A stretch of DNA of 8,554 bases. Source: an uncultured Rivibacter sp. GTDB lineage: Bacteria; Pseudomonadota; Gammaproteobacteria; Burkholderiales; Burkholderiaceae. Position numbers and translations under genes: made by a program. Shown one piece after another: positions 1-7,119 of this stretch. Location: contig CAMLNA010000163.1 of NCBI GenBank assembly GCA_946481025.1, positions 1 through 8,554 on the forward strand. Direction: 5' to 3'. Below the pieces are notes generated by a model. It did not search any database, had not been told where the DNA came from, and saw only the letters and a program-made list of their open reading frames with translations. Numbering within the stretch: position 1 is the stretch's first letter; each line of letters begins with the position of its first letter.

Positions 1-644
1 TCATGCCCAAGCCCATCGTCGGCGACAACGGCTCCGGCATGCACGTGCACCAGTCCGTCTGGAAGGATGGCAAGAACCTGTTCGCCGGCGACGGCTATGC
101 CGGCCTGTCGGAGTTCGCGCTGTTCTACATCGGCGGCATCATCAAGCACGCCCGCGCACTGAACGCCATCACCAACCCCGGCACGAACTCGTACAAGCGC
201 CTGGTGCCCGGCTTCGAAGCCCCGGTGAAGCTGGCCTACAGCTCGCGCAACCGCTCGGCCTCGATCCGCATCCCGTACGTGGCCAACCCGAAGGGCCGCC
301 GCATCGAAGCGCGCTTCCCCGATCCCCTGTGCAACCCGTACCTGGGCTTCTCGGCCATGCTGATGGCCGGCCTCGACGGCGTGGAAAACAAGATCCATCC
401 GGGCGAAGCCGCCACCAAGGACCTGTACCACCTGCCGCCGGAAGAGGACGCGAAGATCCCGACCGTGTGCCACAGCCTCGACCAGGCCCTCGAGTACCTC
501 GACAAGGACCGTGCCTTCCTGACCAAGGGCGGCGTGTTCACCGATGCGTACATCGACGCCTACATCGAACTGAAGATGCAGGAAGTCACGCGTTTCCGCA
601 TGACCACGCATCCGGTCGAGTTCGACATGTACTACTCGGCCTGA
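1..644 (+). CDS. glnA: Glutamine synthetase type I, C-terminal part (5' end outside the window)
   Basis: Glutamine synthetase makes glutamine from glutamate, ammonia and ATP in the cytoplasm, as a dodecamer. The window opens inside the gene. Bases 1-2 end a codon and the next complete codon is an internal ATG at 3, so this is not the true start. The 213 visible residues match the last ~45% of bacterial GlnA (~470 aa). Recognisable signatures are [10 protein letters not shown] (fragment residues 7-16, catalytic core with a metal-binding His), [13 protein letters not shown] (58-70), the [10 protein letters not shown] stretch (82-91) and [10 protein letters not shown] (99-108). The adenylylation site Tyr is fragment residue 142 in DLYHLPPEE (codon 426-428), which indicates a GSI-beta enzyme controlled by GlnE. 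The protein ends in the usual [11 protein letters not shown] tail, so the C-terminus is intact. A strong terminator follows 26 bases after the stop. Placement next to ntrBC is the classical arrangement. Identity is certain; only the N-terminus is missing. Confidence 0.98.
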   Translation, partial: MPKPIVGDNGSGMHVHQSVWKDGKNLFAGDGYAGLSEFALFYIGGIIKHARALNAITNPGTNSYKRLVPGFEAPVKLAYSSRNRSASIRIPYVANPKGRRIEARFPDPLCNPYLGFSAMLMAGLDGVENKIHPGEAATKDLYHLPPEEDAKIPTVCHSLDQALEYLDKDRAFLTKGGVFTDAYIDAYIELKMQEVTRFRMTTHPVEFDMYYSA

Positions 645-670
645 ACCCGAAAGGTTCCGGTGAGTCCAAG

Positions 671-694
671 AGGGCGGCGCAAGCCGCCCTTTTT
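671..694 (+). terminator. Rho-independent terminator after glnA
   Basis: A perfect 8-bp stem, AGGGCGGC (671-678) and GCCGCCCT (683-690), closes a GCAA tetraloop (679-682). A T-run (690-694) follows at once. This is a textbook intrinsic terminator for glnA and separates most glnA transcription from the ntrBC genes downstream. Some read-through is possible, as known for glnA-ntrBC in enterics; that point is inference. Confidence 0.9.
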
Positions 695-727
695 CATTTG
701 CGGTGTTGCGCGGGGGTTGTTCCCGTT

Positions 728-755
728 TTGCCCCGACCGTGATTTCAGACATACT
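728..755 (+). promoter_or_regulatory. Possible sigma-70-type promoter for the orf-ntrB-ntrC unit
   Basis: TTGCCC (728-733) and CATACT (750-755), 16 bases apart, each match 4 of 6 bases of the -35 and -10 consensus. They lie between the glnA terminator and the next gene, where a weak promoter is expected. I found no GG-N10-GC sigma-54 element in 695-821. In this GC-rich background such matches arise by chance, so the call is tentative. Confidence 0.25.
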
Positions 756-806
756 GCCCGGCGCCTCGCAGTCAGCGCTGCCTCACCGGCAAACGTTGAT
801 GCAGGC

Positions 807-811
807 AGGAG
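807..811 (+). promoter_or_regulatory. Ribosome binding site for the small exported protein
   Basis: AGGAG lies 10 bases before the ATG at 822. The spacing is slightly long. It supports 822 as the start over the upstream in-frame GTG at 660, which would place the glnA terminator inside the coding region, and over the second ATG at 843. Confidence 0.6.
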
Positions 812-821
812 ATCCCACCCG

Positions 822-1313
822 ATGAGTCTGCATTCGAATCTGATGTTGTTGTCGTTCCTGCTGTGCAGCACGCTCGGCGTGGCCCAAGCGCAGGGCAGCA
901 CCGTGTACCGCTGCCCCGGCAACAACTTCACCAACTCCATCACGGCCAAGGAGGCCGACGCCAAGGGCTGCAAGCCGGTCGAGGGCGGCAACGTCACCGT
1001 GGTGCAGTCGCCCAAGCGCGCACCGGCCGCCGCTGCGCCGGCGGCCGGCGGCTCGCCGGGCAACCGGGTCGACCCGGCCGACCAGCGTGCGCGCGACAGC
1101 GATGCGCGCCGCATCCTCGAGGCCGAGCTGCGCAAGGAAGAGGAAGCCCTGGCCGCGCTGCAGAAGGAATACAACAACGGCGAACCCGAGCGCCGCGGCG
1201 ACGAGAAGAACTACCAGAAGTACGCCGACCGCACGGCCGAGCTGAAGGCCTCGATCGCCCGCAAGGAAGCCGACATCGCGGCCATCAAGCGCGAAATCGC
1301 CAAGCTGCCGTAG
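822..1313 (+). CDS. Small exported protein with DUF4124-like N-terminus and C-terminal coiled coil, function unknown
   Basis: This 163-residue protein has no known function. Residues 1-24 form a signal peptide with a hydrophobic core (LMLLSFLLCSTLGV) and a likely AQA cleavage site near residue 23, so it should be exported to the periplasm. Residues 27-62 (VYRCPGNNFTNSIT through GCKPVEGGNVTVV) resemble the short strand-turn-strand unit of DUF4124-type proteins. Cys31 and Cys50 could form a disulfide. An Ala/Pro-rich linker (about 66-80) follows. Residues ~84-117 and ~128-161 are charged heptad-like helices rich in E, K, R and A, probably a coiled-coil hairpin. The start at 822 has an AGGAG upstream and gives the signal peptide directly. 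The stop codon TAG overlaps the GTG start of ntrB by one base, suggesting translational coupling within the ntr operon. No link of such a protein to nitrogen sensing is known to me. The DUF4124 resemblance is by eye. Confidence 0.8.
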   Translation: MSLHSNLMLLSFLLCSTLGVAQAQGSTVYRCPGNNFTNSITAKEADAKGCKPVEGGNVTVVQSPKRAPAAAAPAAGGSPGNRVDPADQRARDSDARRILEAELRKEEEALAALQKEYNNGEPERRGDEKNYQKYADRTAELKASIARKEADIAAIKREIAKLP

Positions 1314-2458
1314 TGAACGCTCGCAGTTCAGGCACCCGGCCCGCGCCAGCGGCGGCCCCCTCGGCCGCCGCTCCCACGTCTGGTACCCCCGCGGCCAGCC
1401 CCCGCTTCGAAGCGCTCGACCACCTGGCCACCATGGTGGCCATCGTGCGGCCCGACGGGCAGTGCCTGTTCGCCAATGCCGCCTTCGAGCACGTGCTCGG
1501 CCTGTCGCGCCGCGCCGTCCTGCGCGGCTCGCTGTTCGACTGGTTCACCGATGCCGACACCGTGCGCGACACGGTGGCGGCGGTGGCGCGCAACGACTTC
1601 GCCACCAGCCGTTTCGAAGCCCAGCTCAAGCGCCAGCCCGGGCTGCACCCCGAGCCGCTGCCGGTGCACGTGATCGTCAACCAGATGGACCAGAGCGGCG
1701 AGCTCACCGTGGTGGAACTCGTCGAGATCGAGCAGCAGACCCGCCAGGACCGTGAGGAGCGGGCGCTCGGCCAGGCCCAGGCCAACAAGGAACTCATCCG
1801 CAACCTCGCGCACGAGATCAAGAACCCGCTGGGCGGCATCCGCGGCGCGGCGCAGCTGCTCCAGATGGAGGTCGAGTCCAAGGGGCTGGCCGAATACACG
1901 CAGGTCATCATCCACGAGGCCGACCGGCTGCAGGCGCTGGTCGATCGCCTGCTCGCGCCGCACCGCAAGCCCCACGTGGTGAGCGACGTCAACATCCATG
2001 AGGTGTGCGAGCGGGTGCGCTCGCTGATCCTGGCGGAGTTCCCGAGGGGGCTGCGGGTGCAGCGCGACTACGACACGTCGATCCCCGAGTTCCGCGGCGA
2101 CCGCGAGCAGCTCATCCAGGCGGTGCTCAACATCGCCCACAACGCGGCACAGGCGCTGCACGAGCGCATCGCCGCCGGCGACGCCAGCATCACGCTGCGC
2201 AGCCGCGTGGCGCGGCAGGTCACCCTGGGCAAGCAGCGCTTCCGTCTGGCACTGGAATTGCATATCGAGGACAACGGCCCGGGAGTCCCCGAGTCGATCC
2301 GTGATCGCATCTTCTACCCGCTCGTGTCGGGTCGCGATGGCGGGTCGGGTCTGGGGCTCACGCTGGCGCAAACCTTCGTGCAGCAGCATCAGGGCACGAT
2401 CGAATGCGAGAGCGAACCCGGGCGTACCATCTTCAAGATTCTGGTGCCGCTGCCCTGA
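1313..2458 (+). CDS. glnL: Nitrogen regulation sensor histidine kinase/phosphatase NtrB
   Basis: NtrB is a cytoplasmic kinase/phosphatase that phosphorylates NtrC when nitrogen is limiting. In known systems PII protein (GlnB) switches it to phosphatase activity. The product is 381 aa and lacks membrane segments. After an Ala/Pro-rich tail (residues 1-30) comes a PAS domain (~32-140). Next is the dimerisation/H-box helix NLAHEIKNPLGG with phospho-acceptor His167 (codon 1811-1813). The ATPase domain follows, with the N-box around LNIAHNAAQAL (Asn277), the G1 box EDNGPGVP (319-326) and the G2 box GSGLGL (344-349). All key residues are present. The GTG at 1313 is the only in-frame start I find that keeps the whole PAS domain and overlaps the previous stop by one base. 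The next ATG (1433) would cut into the PAS domain. No clear ribosome binding site precedes the GTG, consistent with coupling to the upstream gene. ntrC follows after 53 bases. Identity is secure; the exact start is less so. Confidence 0.96.
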   Translation: MNARSSGTRPAPAAAPSAAAPTSGTPAASPRFEALDHLATMVAIVRPDGQCLFANAAFEHVLGLSRRAVLRGSLFDWFTDADTVRDTVAAVARNDFATSRFEAQLKRQPGLHPEPLPVHVIVNQMDQSGELTVVELVEIEQQTRQDREERALGQAQANKELIRNLAHEIKNPLGGIRGAAQLLQMEVESKGLAEYTQVIIHEADRLQALVDRLLAPHRKPHVVSDVNIHEVCERVRSLILAEFPRGLRVQRDYDTSIPEFRGDREQLIQAVLNIAHNAAQALHERIAAGDASITLRSRVARQVTLGKQRFRLALELHIEDNGPGVPESIRDRIFYPLVSGRDGGSGLGLTLAQTFVQQHQGTIECESEPGRTIFKILVPLP

Positions 2459-2502
2459 TTCCCCGTCGGGTCGCCGGCCGAAGAACAAGAGGCCGAGAGC
2501 TT

Positions 2503-2510
2503 AGGGCAGG
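2503..2510 (+). promoter_or_regulatory. Ribosome binding site of ntrC
   Basis: AGGGCAGG ends one base before the ATG at 2512, and its AGGG part is 5 bases from the start. It fixes the NtrC start at the MKPIWIVDDD sequence. The same reading frame is open upstream into ntrB, but no upstream start would fit a response-regulator N-terminus. Confidence 0.55.
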
Positions 2511-2511
2511 C

Positions 2512-4014
<1,503 letters not shown>

Positions 4015-4051
4015 CGGCGCGCGCCGGTGGCGCGGCTCCGGCAGCCGGCGT
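4015..4051. terminator. Convergent intergenic gap with GC-rich inverted repeats, possible two-way terminator
   Basis: The gap holds a perfect 12-base palindrome CGGCGCGCGCCG (4015-4026). It also holds an inverted repeat CGCCGG (4022-4027) / CCGGCG (4045-4050) with a 17-base loop. Either could form a hairpin on both transcripts. No T-run follows on either strand, so intrinsic termination would be weak. In DNA this rich in G and C, such repeats are common by chance. Confidence 0.3.
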
Positions 4052-5260
4052 TCAGCGCTGCAGCCGCTCGACCTGCTCGCGGGCTTCGTCGGTGTCGCGG
4101 GTGTACTCCGCCAGATAACGCTCGCGTTCCTCGCTGGTCCACTCGGCGTCCGAAAACGCCGTCAGCGCATAGCTGCCGCTGGTGTGCACCGTGCCGGCCA
4201 GGCGCCGCATCATCGCGCGGTCGGGAAAGCGGTCGGGCAGCAGCAGGAAACCCTCCACGTCGCGCAGCCGCAGCGGAAAGGCCGGTTCGCCGTCGCGCAC
4301 CAGCTTGCCGAACAGGCGCAGGCGGAATTCCTGCTCGCCCGCGGCCACCTCGTCGTTGAAGCTCAGCAGCGCGAAAGGACGGCCCTGGGCATCGTCGACG
4401 CGTGCGCTCACCACGTAGCGGCCGGCCACCGCCACGCGGGCCTTGAGCAGGAAGTCGAGGGAGCCGTTGTTCAGCGTCTCGCGCACGCCCGCCCATTCGG
4501 CCGGCACCTGCGGGCTGTAGACCACGTCGAAGTACACATTGCCCAGCTTGCCGTTCTGGTTGAGGTAGACCTGCACGCGGATCGTGCCGGCGTAGTCGGC
4601 GAAGCCCTGCGTGGCCGGTTGCAGCCGTGCACTGTGCACGCCGTCGCCGCCCTGCACATCGGGCTCCAGGCCCGAGTCGTTGAACGCCACCGCCACCTGC
4701 GGGCGGCCGGTGACCTGCCGCGGGTCCGGCACGTCGAAGGCGGTGGCCCGCGTCACCAGCAGGGGCAGGGACTTGCCGTCATCGTCGTAGGCGGCCACCG
4801 TGAAGCGGACCGATTCCTGTCCGCTCGCGAACACACGCTCCTGCGTGGTCTTGATGCGCACGCCCTTGGCCGGCTCGCGGCCGGGCGTGCGCAGCGCCAG
4901 GTCCTCAGCGATGGGCTCGAACGGGCGCACCTGGTCCGGGTGTTCGGTGACCGGCCGCGACTCGTAGGGGTAGCGCGTCGCGGCCCGATAGCTTTCCAGC
5001 ACCTGCTCGGCGCGTGCGAGGCGCTGCTGCCACAGCGCCAGCTGCGCCTGCCGCGCCTGCTGGCCGGCGGTGCTCAACGGTACGGCGGCGGAGGCTGCGG
5101 GTGCCGAAGGTGCCGGCGCGGGCCGCCGCTGCGCCGGGTCGGCTGCCGTGGCCCGGGGGGTTGCCGACGGTTGCGCGGCGTCCTGCGCCGGCAGCAGCCG
5201 CCACGCCAGCAGCAGCGCTGCCAGGGCGGCGGCCACCACCGCGGCCTTGCGCTGGTTCAT
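4052..5260 (-). CDS. Membrane-anchored periplasmic protein with Ig-like (choice-of-anchor X-like) domain, function unknown
   Basis: This 402-residue protein starts MNQRK and has one hydrophobic segment at residues ~6-23 with no cleavage site I would trust. It probably stays in the inner membrane with the rest in the periplasm. An Ala/Pro-rich low-complexity linker (24-61) leads to a short helix (~64-94) and a distinctive YPYESRPVTEHPDQVRPFEP stretch (97-116). Next comes a beta-rich region (~130-250) containing FNDSGLEPDVQGGDGVHSA (193-211). That pattern resembles the acidic D-G-x-x-x-D-x-x-x-G-D-G-V-Y-[ST]-A turn of Ig-like domains, including those called choice-of-anchor X. A second beta-rich region (~262-370) and a charged helical tail (374-402) follow. 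It lies 15 bases downstream of the secreted hydrolase-like gene on the same strand, so the two are very likely one operon and may act together. No ribosome binding site is evident, which suits coupling. Fold assignment is by eye; no catalytic site is visible. Confidence 0.8.
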   Translation of the reverse strand: MNQRKAAVVAAALAALLLAWRLLPAQDAAQPSATPRATAADPAQRRPAPAPSAPAASAAVPLSTAGQQARQAQLALWQQRLARAEQVLESYRAATRYPYESRPVTEHPDQVRPFEPIAEDLALRTPGREPAKGVRIKTTQERVFASGQESVRFTVAAYDDDGKSLPLLVTRATAFDVPDPRQVTGRPQVAVAFNDSGLEPDVQGGDGVHSARLQPATQGFADYAGTIRVQVYLNQNGKLGNVYFDVVYSPQVPAEWAGVRETLNNGSLDFLLKARVAVAGRYVVSARVDDAQGRPFALLSFNDEVAAGEQEFRLRLFGKLVRDGEPAFPLRLRDVEGFLLLPDRFPDRAMMRRLAGTVHTSGSYALTAFSDAEWTSEERERYLAEYTRDTDEAREQVERLQR

Positions 5261-5275
5261 GCTCGAGCGCCGCCG

Positions 5276-6163
5276 CTACCGGGCGTTGGCCACCATGTCG
5301 GCCCGGACCCTGGAGACGATGCCGCCCCAGTTGCCGTTGGCGTAGTGGTTGTAGGCCTCGGCGTCGTCGCGGAACATGACCGAGTGGTAGCTCCACTTGG
5401 CACGCCCGCCTTCGTTGGCGGCGGTGCCCAGCGTGAGGTCGTTGCACCACCAGTCCGACGGGTTGCAGTAGCTGCCGCCGGAGCTGCCCGACACGCCGCC
5501 GCTGGAGTGGTACGCGATGGCTTCGTCGTCCTGGCCGGGCAGGGCGCCCGAATACACCGTGCCCTTGGCGCCGGCGTACATGTAGAACCACTTCGAGCGG
5601 GTGTTGTTGTGGTCGTACATGGCCCGCGCGGTGGCCGTCTTGAGGTCGGACACCAGCGGTTCGGACACGGCCCAGTCGCCCAGGTCTGCCAGCTCGCTGC
5701 CGCCTGCCGCACCGCTGGCCACGTCGACCCACTTGATGTTCCAGCCGGTTTGCGTGCCGCCGTCGCTGTTGCTGCACTCGCCGGCGCTGTTGGGCACCGG
5801 GTTCTTCTTGTAGCGCGCGGTGCCGCCGTACAGCGACAGCGCATAGCCGATCATCAGGTCGCCTGCACTGTGCACGGCCACGTAGCACCAGTTGGGGCCG
5901 GTGCAATAGCAGTCGAGCGCGTTGCGCACGAGGTGGTTCTGGTCGGAGATGCGGCTGCGGCCGTCCCAGTTGACGGCCTTCTTGTTGACGCCGGCTTCGG
6001 TGGTGGCCGGACCCCAGTAGCTGAAGTCCGCGTAGTTGCCGATCACGCCGCCGCCGGTGCGGCCGTTGATCCACAGCGAGTAGTTGGTGGCGAAGGCCGC
6101 GCCCGCCAGGCACAGCGCCGTGGCGCCCGCGAACGCGAGCAGGGTACGCATCGAAAGCTTCAC
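5276..6163 (-). CDS. Secreted, cysteine-rich alpha/beta-hydrolase-like protein
   Basis: This 295-residue protein has a signal peptide (1-25, cleavage likely after AFA), so it is exported. The start is the GTG at 6163, because GAGGAGA lies 8 bases upstream; the ATG at 6151 would be too far. The mature part follows an alpha/beta-hydrolase layout. A strand and glycine-rich loop YSLWINGRTGGG (28-39) sits where lipases have HG at the oxyanion hole. The strand AVNWDG (63-68) comes next. Helix and strand DCYCTGPNWCYVAVHSAGD then lead to a nucleophile-elbow-like VHSAG with candidate Ser99. WNIKWVDVASGAAGGSELADLG (141-162) gives a later strand and loop. GALPGQDDEAIAYHS (206-220) offers a candidate acid (Asp212/Asp213/Glu214), and His219 or His260 could complete a triad. 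Six cysteines in the mature chain (85, 87, 93, 130, 233, 240) suggest disulfides. It is the first gene of a two-gene unit with the anchored Ig-like protein. A lipase- or esterase-like role is inference; the substrate is unknown. Confidence 0.75.
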   Translation of the reverse strand: MKLSMRTLLAFAGATALCLAGAAFATNYSLWINGRTGGGVIGNYADFSYWGPATTEAGVNKKAVNWDGRSRISDQNHLVRNALDCYCTGPNWCYVAVHSAGDLMIGYALSLYGGTARYKKNPVPNSAGECSNSDGGTQTGWNIKWVDVASGAAGGSELADLGDWAVSEPLVSDLKTATARAMYDHNNTRSKWFYMYAGAKGTVYSGALPGQDDEAIAYHSSGGVSGSSGGSYCNPSDWWCNDLTLGTAANEGGRAKWSYHSVMFRDDAEAYNHYANGNWGGIVSRVRADMVANAR

Positions 6164-6170
6164 AGTCTTG

Positions 6171-6177
6171 TCTCCTC
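6171..6177 (-). promoter_or_regulatory. Strong ribosome binding site deciding the GTG start of the hydrolase-like gene
   Basis: On the - strand the sequence reads GAGGAGA. The core GAGGAG ends 8 bases before the GTG at 6163, which is near-ideal spacing and close to perfect complementarity to the 16S rRNA tail. The ATG at 6151 would sit about 20 bases away, so the GTG is preferred. Confidence 0.75.
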
Positions 6178-6219
6178 TGGTCTTTGCGGGTACTGCCGGA
6201 AGCACGGAATGCGGCCGCG

Positions 6220-6249
6220 ACTATGCGCGCGAGCCTTTGCGCCGGACAA
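6220..6249 (-). promoter_or_regulatory. Possible promoter of the hydrolase/anchored-protein operon
   Basis: On the - strand, TTGTCC (6249-6244) and CATAGT (6225-6220) are separated by 18 bases. Each matches 4 of 6 bases of the sigma-70 -35 and -10 boxes. The position would give a leader of about 50 bases before the GTG start. This gap is the only long non-coding stretch upstream of the operon. The match is modest and could be chance. Confidence 0.3.
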
Positions 6250-6294
6250 CGCGAACAAACCCCAGGGAAGACTTTCGTCAGCCTTTCACAAGAC

Positions 6295-6319
6295 GACCGC
6301 CAACGAGCGGCGAGCGGTC
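6295..6319 (-). terminator. Possible weak terminator hairpin at the end of xth
   Basis: An inverted repeat GACCGC (6295-6300) / GCGGTC (6314-6319) with a 13-base loop overlaps the xth stop codon. On the - strand it is followed by GTCTTGTG, which is not a real T-run. It may end or slow xth transcription, but it is short and overlaps coding sequence. Confidence 0.25.
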
Positions 6320-7082
6320 AGCCCAGCTCGACGATGACCGGCGCGTGGTCGCTCGGCCGTTCGGCCTTGCGCGGCAGCTTGTCGATCACGCAGGCCTTCA
6401 CTTCCGGCCTGAGCGCTTCGCTCACCAGGATGTGGTCGATGCGCAGGCCCTGGTTCTTGCGGAAGGCGAGGTTGCGGTAGTCCCACCAGCTCCAGCACTT
6501 GGGCGGCTGCTCGAACAGGCGGAAGGCGTCGGTCAGGCCCAGGCCGACGAGCTGCTGGAAGTGGTCGCGCTCCTCGGCCGTGCAGTGGATCTGCCCGGCC
6601 CAGGCGATGGGGTCGTAGACGTCGCGGTCCTCGGGGGCGATGTTGTAGTCGCCCATGAGCAGGAGGCGCGGATGCCGCTCGAGCTCCTGGCGCAGCCAGT
6701 CGCGCAGCGCGGCGATCCACTTGAGCTTGTAGGCGAACTTCTCGGTGCCGGGCGCCTGGCCGTTGGGAAAGTAGGCGCCGACCACGCGGATGCCGTTCAC
6801 CGTGCCGGCGATCACCCGGGCCTGCTCGTCATCGAGGCCGGGGATGTTCTTCTGCACCGCCTGCGCTTCCACCTTGGACAGCAGCGCCACGCCGTTGTAC
6901 GTCTTCTGGCCATGCCACTGCGCGTGGTAGCCCAGCGCCTCGAAGTCCTTGTGCGGGAACTTGTCGTCGGTGAGCTTGGTTTCCTGCAGCACGATGGCAT
7001 CGACCGGGTTGGCGGCGAGCCATTCGGTGAGGTGCGGCGCGCGCACGGCGAGCGAGTTGACGTTCCAGGTGGCGAATTTCAT
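6318..7082 (-). CDS. xth: Exodeoxyribonuclease III / AP endonuclease (ExoIII family)
   Basis: ExoIII-family enzymes cut DNA on the 5' side of abasic sites and remove 3' blocking groups in base excision repair. Many also have 3'-5' exonuclease activity. The product is 254 aa, close to E. coli ExoIII (268 aa). The start MKFATWNVNSL matches the conserved family N-terminus and is the reason for choosing the ATG at 7082, although no ribosome binding site is visible upstream. The metal and catalytic residues are all in place: Asn8 in WNVNS, Glu34 in LQETK, Tyr104 in GAYFPNG, Asp145 and Asn147 in GDYNIAP, Asp216 in GLRIDH, and Asp245-His246 in SDHAP. No signal peptide is present, so it acts in the cytoplasm. 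It lies 37 bases downstream of the efflux gene on the same strand and may be read from the same message, though the functions are unrelated. Family membership is secure. The choice between XthA-type and the related ExoA type is less certain. Confidence 0.96.
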   Translation of the reverse strand: MKFATWNVNSLAVRAPHLTEWLAANPVDAIVLQETKLTDDKFPHKDFEALGYHAQWHGQKTYNGVALLSKVEAQAVQKNIPGLDDEQARVIAGTVNGIRVVGAYFPNGQAPGTEKFAYKLKWIAALRDWLRQELERHPRLLLMGDYNIAPEDRDVYDPIAWAGQIHCTAEERDHFQQLVGLGLTDAFRLFEQPPKCWSWWDYRNLAFRKNQGLRIDHILVSEALRPEVKACVIDKLPRKAERPSDHAPVIVELG

Positions 7083-7119
7083 GAGGTGGGGCCGGCAAGG
7101 ACTGTGGTGTCGCCGGAAT

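Noticed and set aside
660..821. N-terminal extension of the small exported protein from a GTG at 660
   Set aside because: It would run through the glnA terminator hairpin, lacks a binding site and would bury the signal peptide inside the protein. The ATG at 822 resolves all of this.
1328..2488. A 386-residue open frame on the - strand across ntrB
   Set aside because: It is an antisense shadow of the confidently identified ntrB, with low-complexity composition and no domain.
4052..5260. The anchored protein as a true lipase-specific foldase (Lif)
   Set aside because: The gene position and anchor match, but the protein is beta-rich with an Ig-like turn and I find no R-x-x-F-D-Y type motif, so I keep only the layout analogy.
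6152..6205. Longer start (ATG at 6205) for the hydrolase-like protein
   Set aside because: It would place the strong GAGGAGA site inside the coding region and add a charged stretch before the signal peptide.
4184..6337. A 717-residue open frame on the + strand covering most of both - strand genes of the two-gene unit
   Set aside because: It is antisense to two well-supported genes, has a composition (His, Arg, Gly, Val) typical of the complement of GC-rich coding DNA, and shows no domain I recognise. Its length reflects the lack of stops in the complementary frame.
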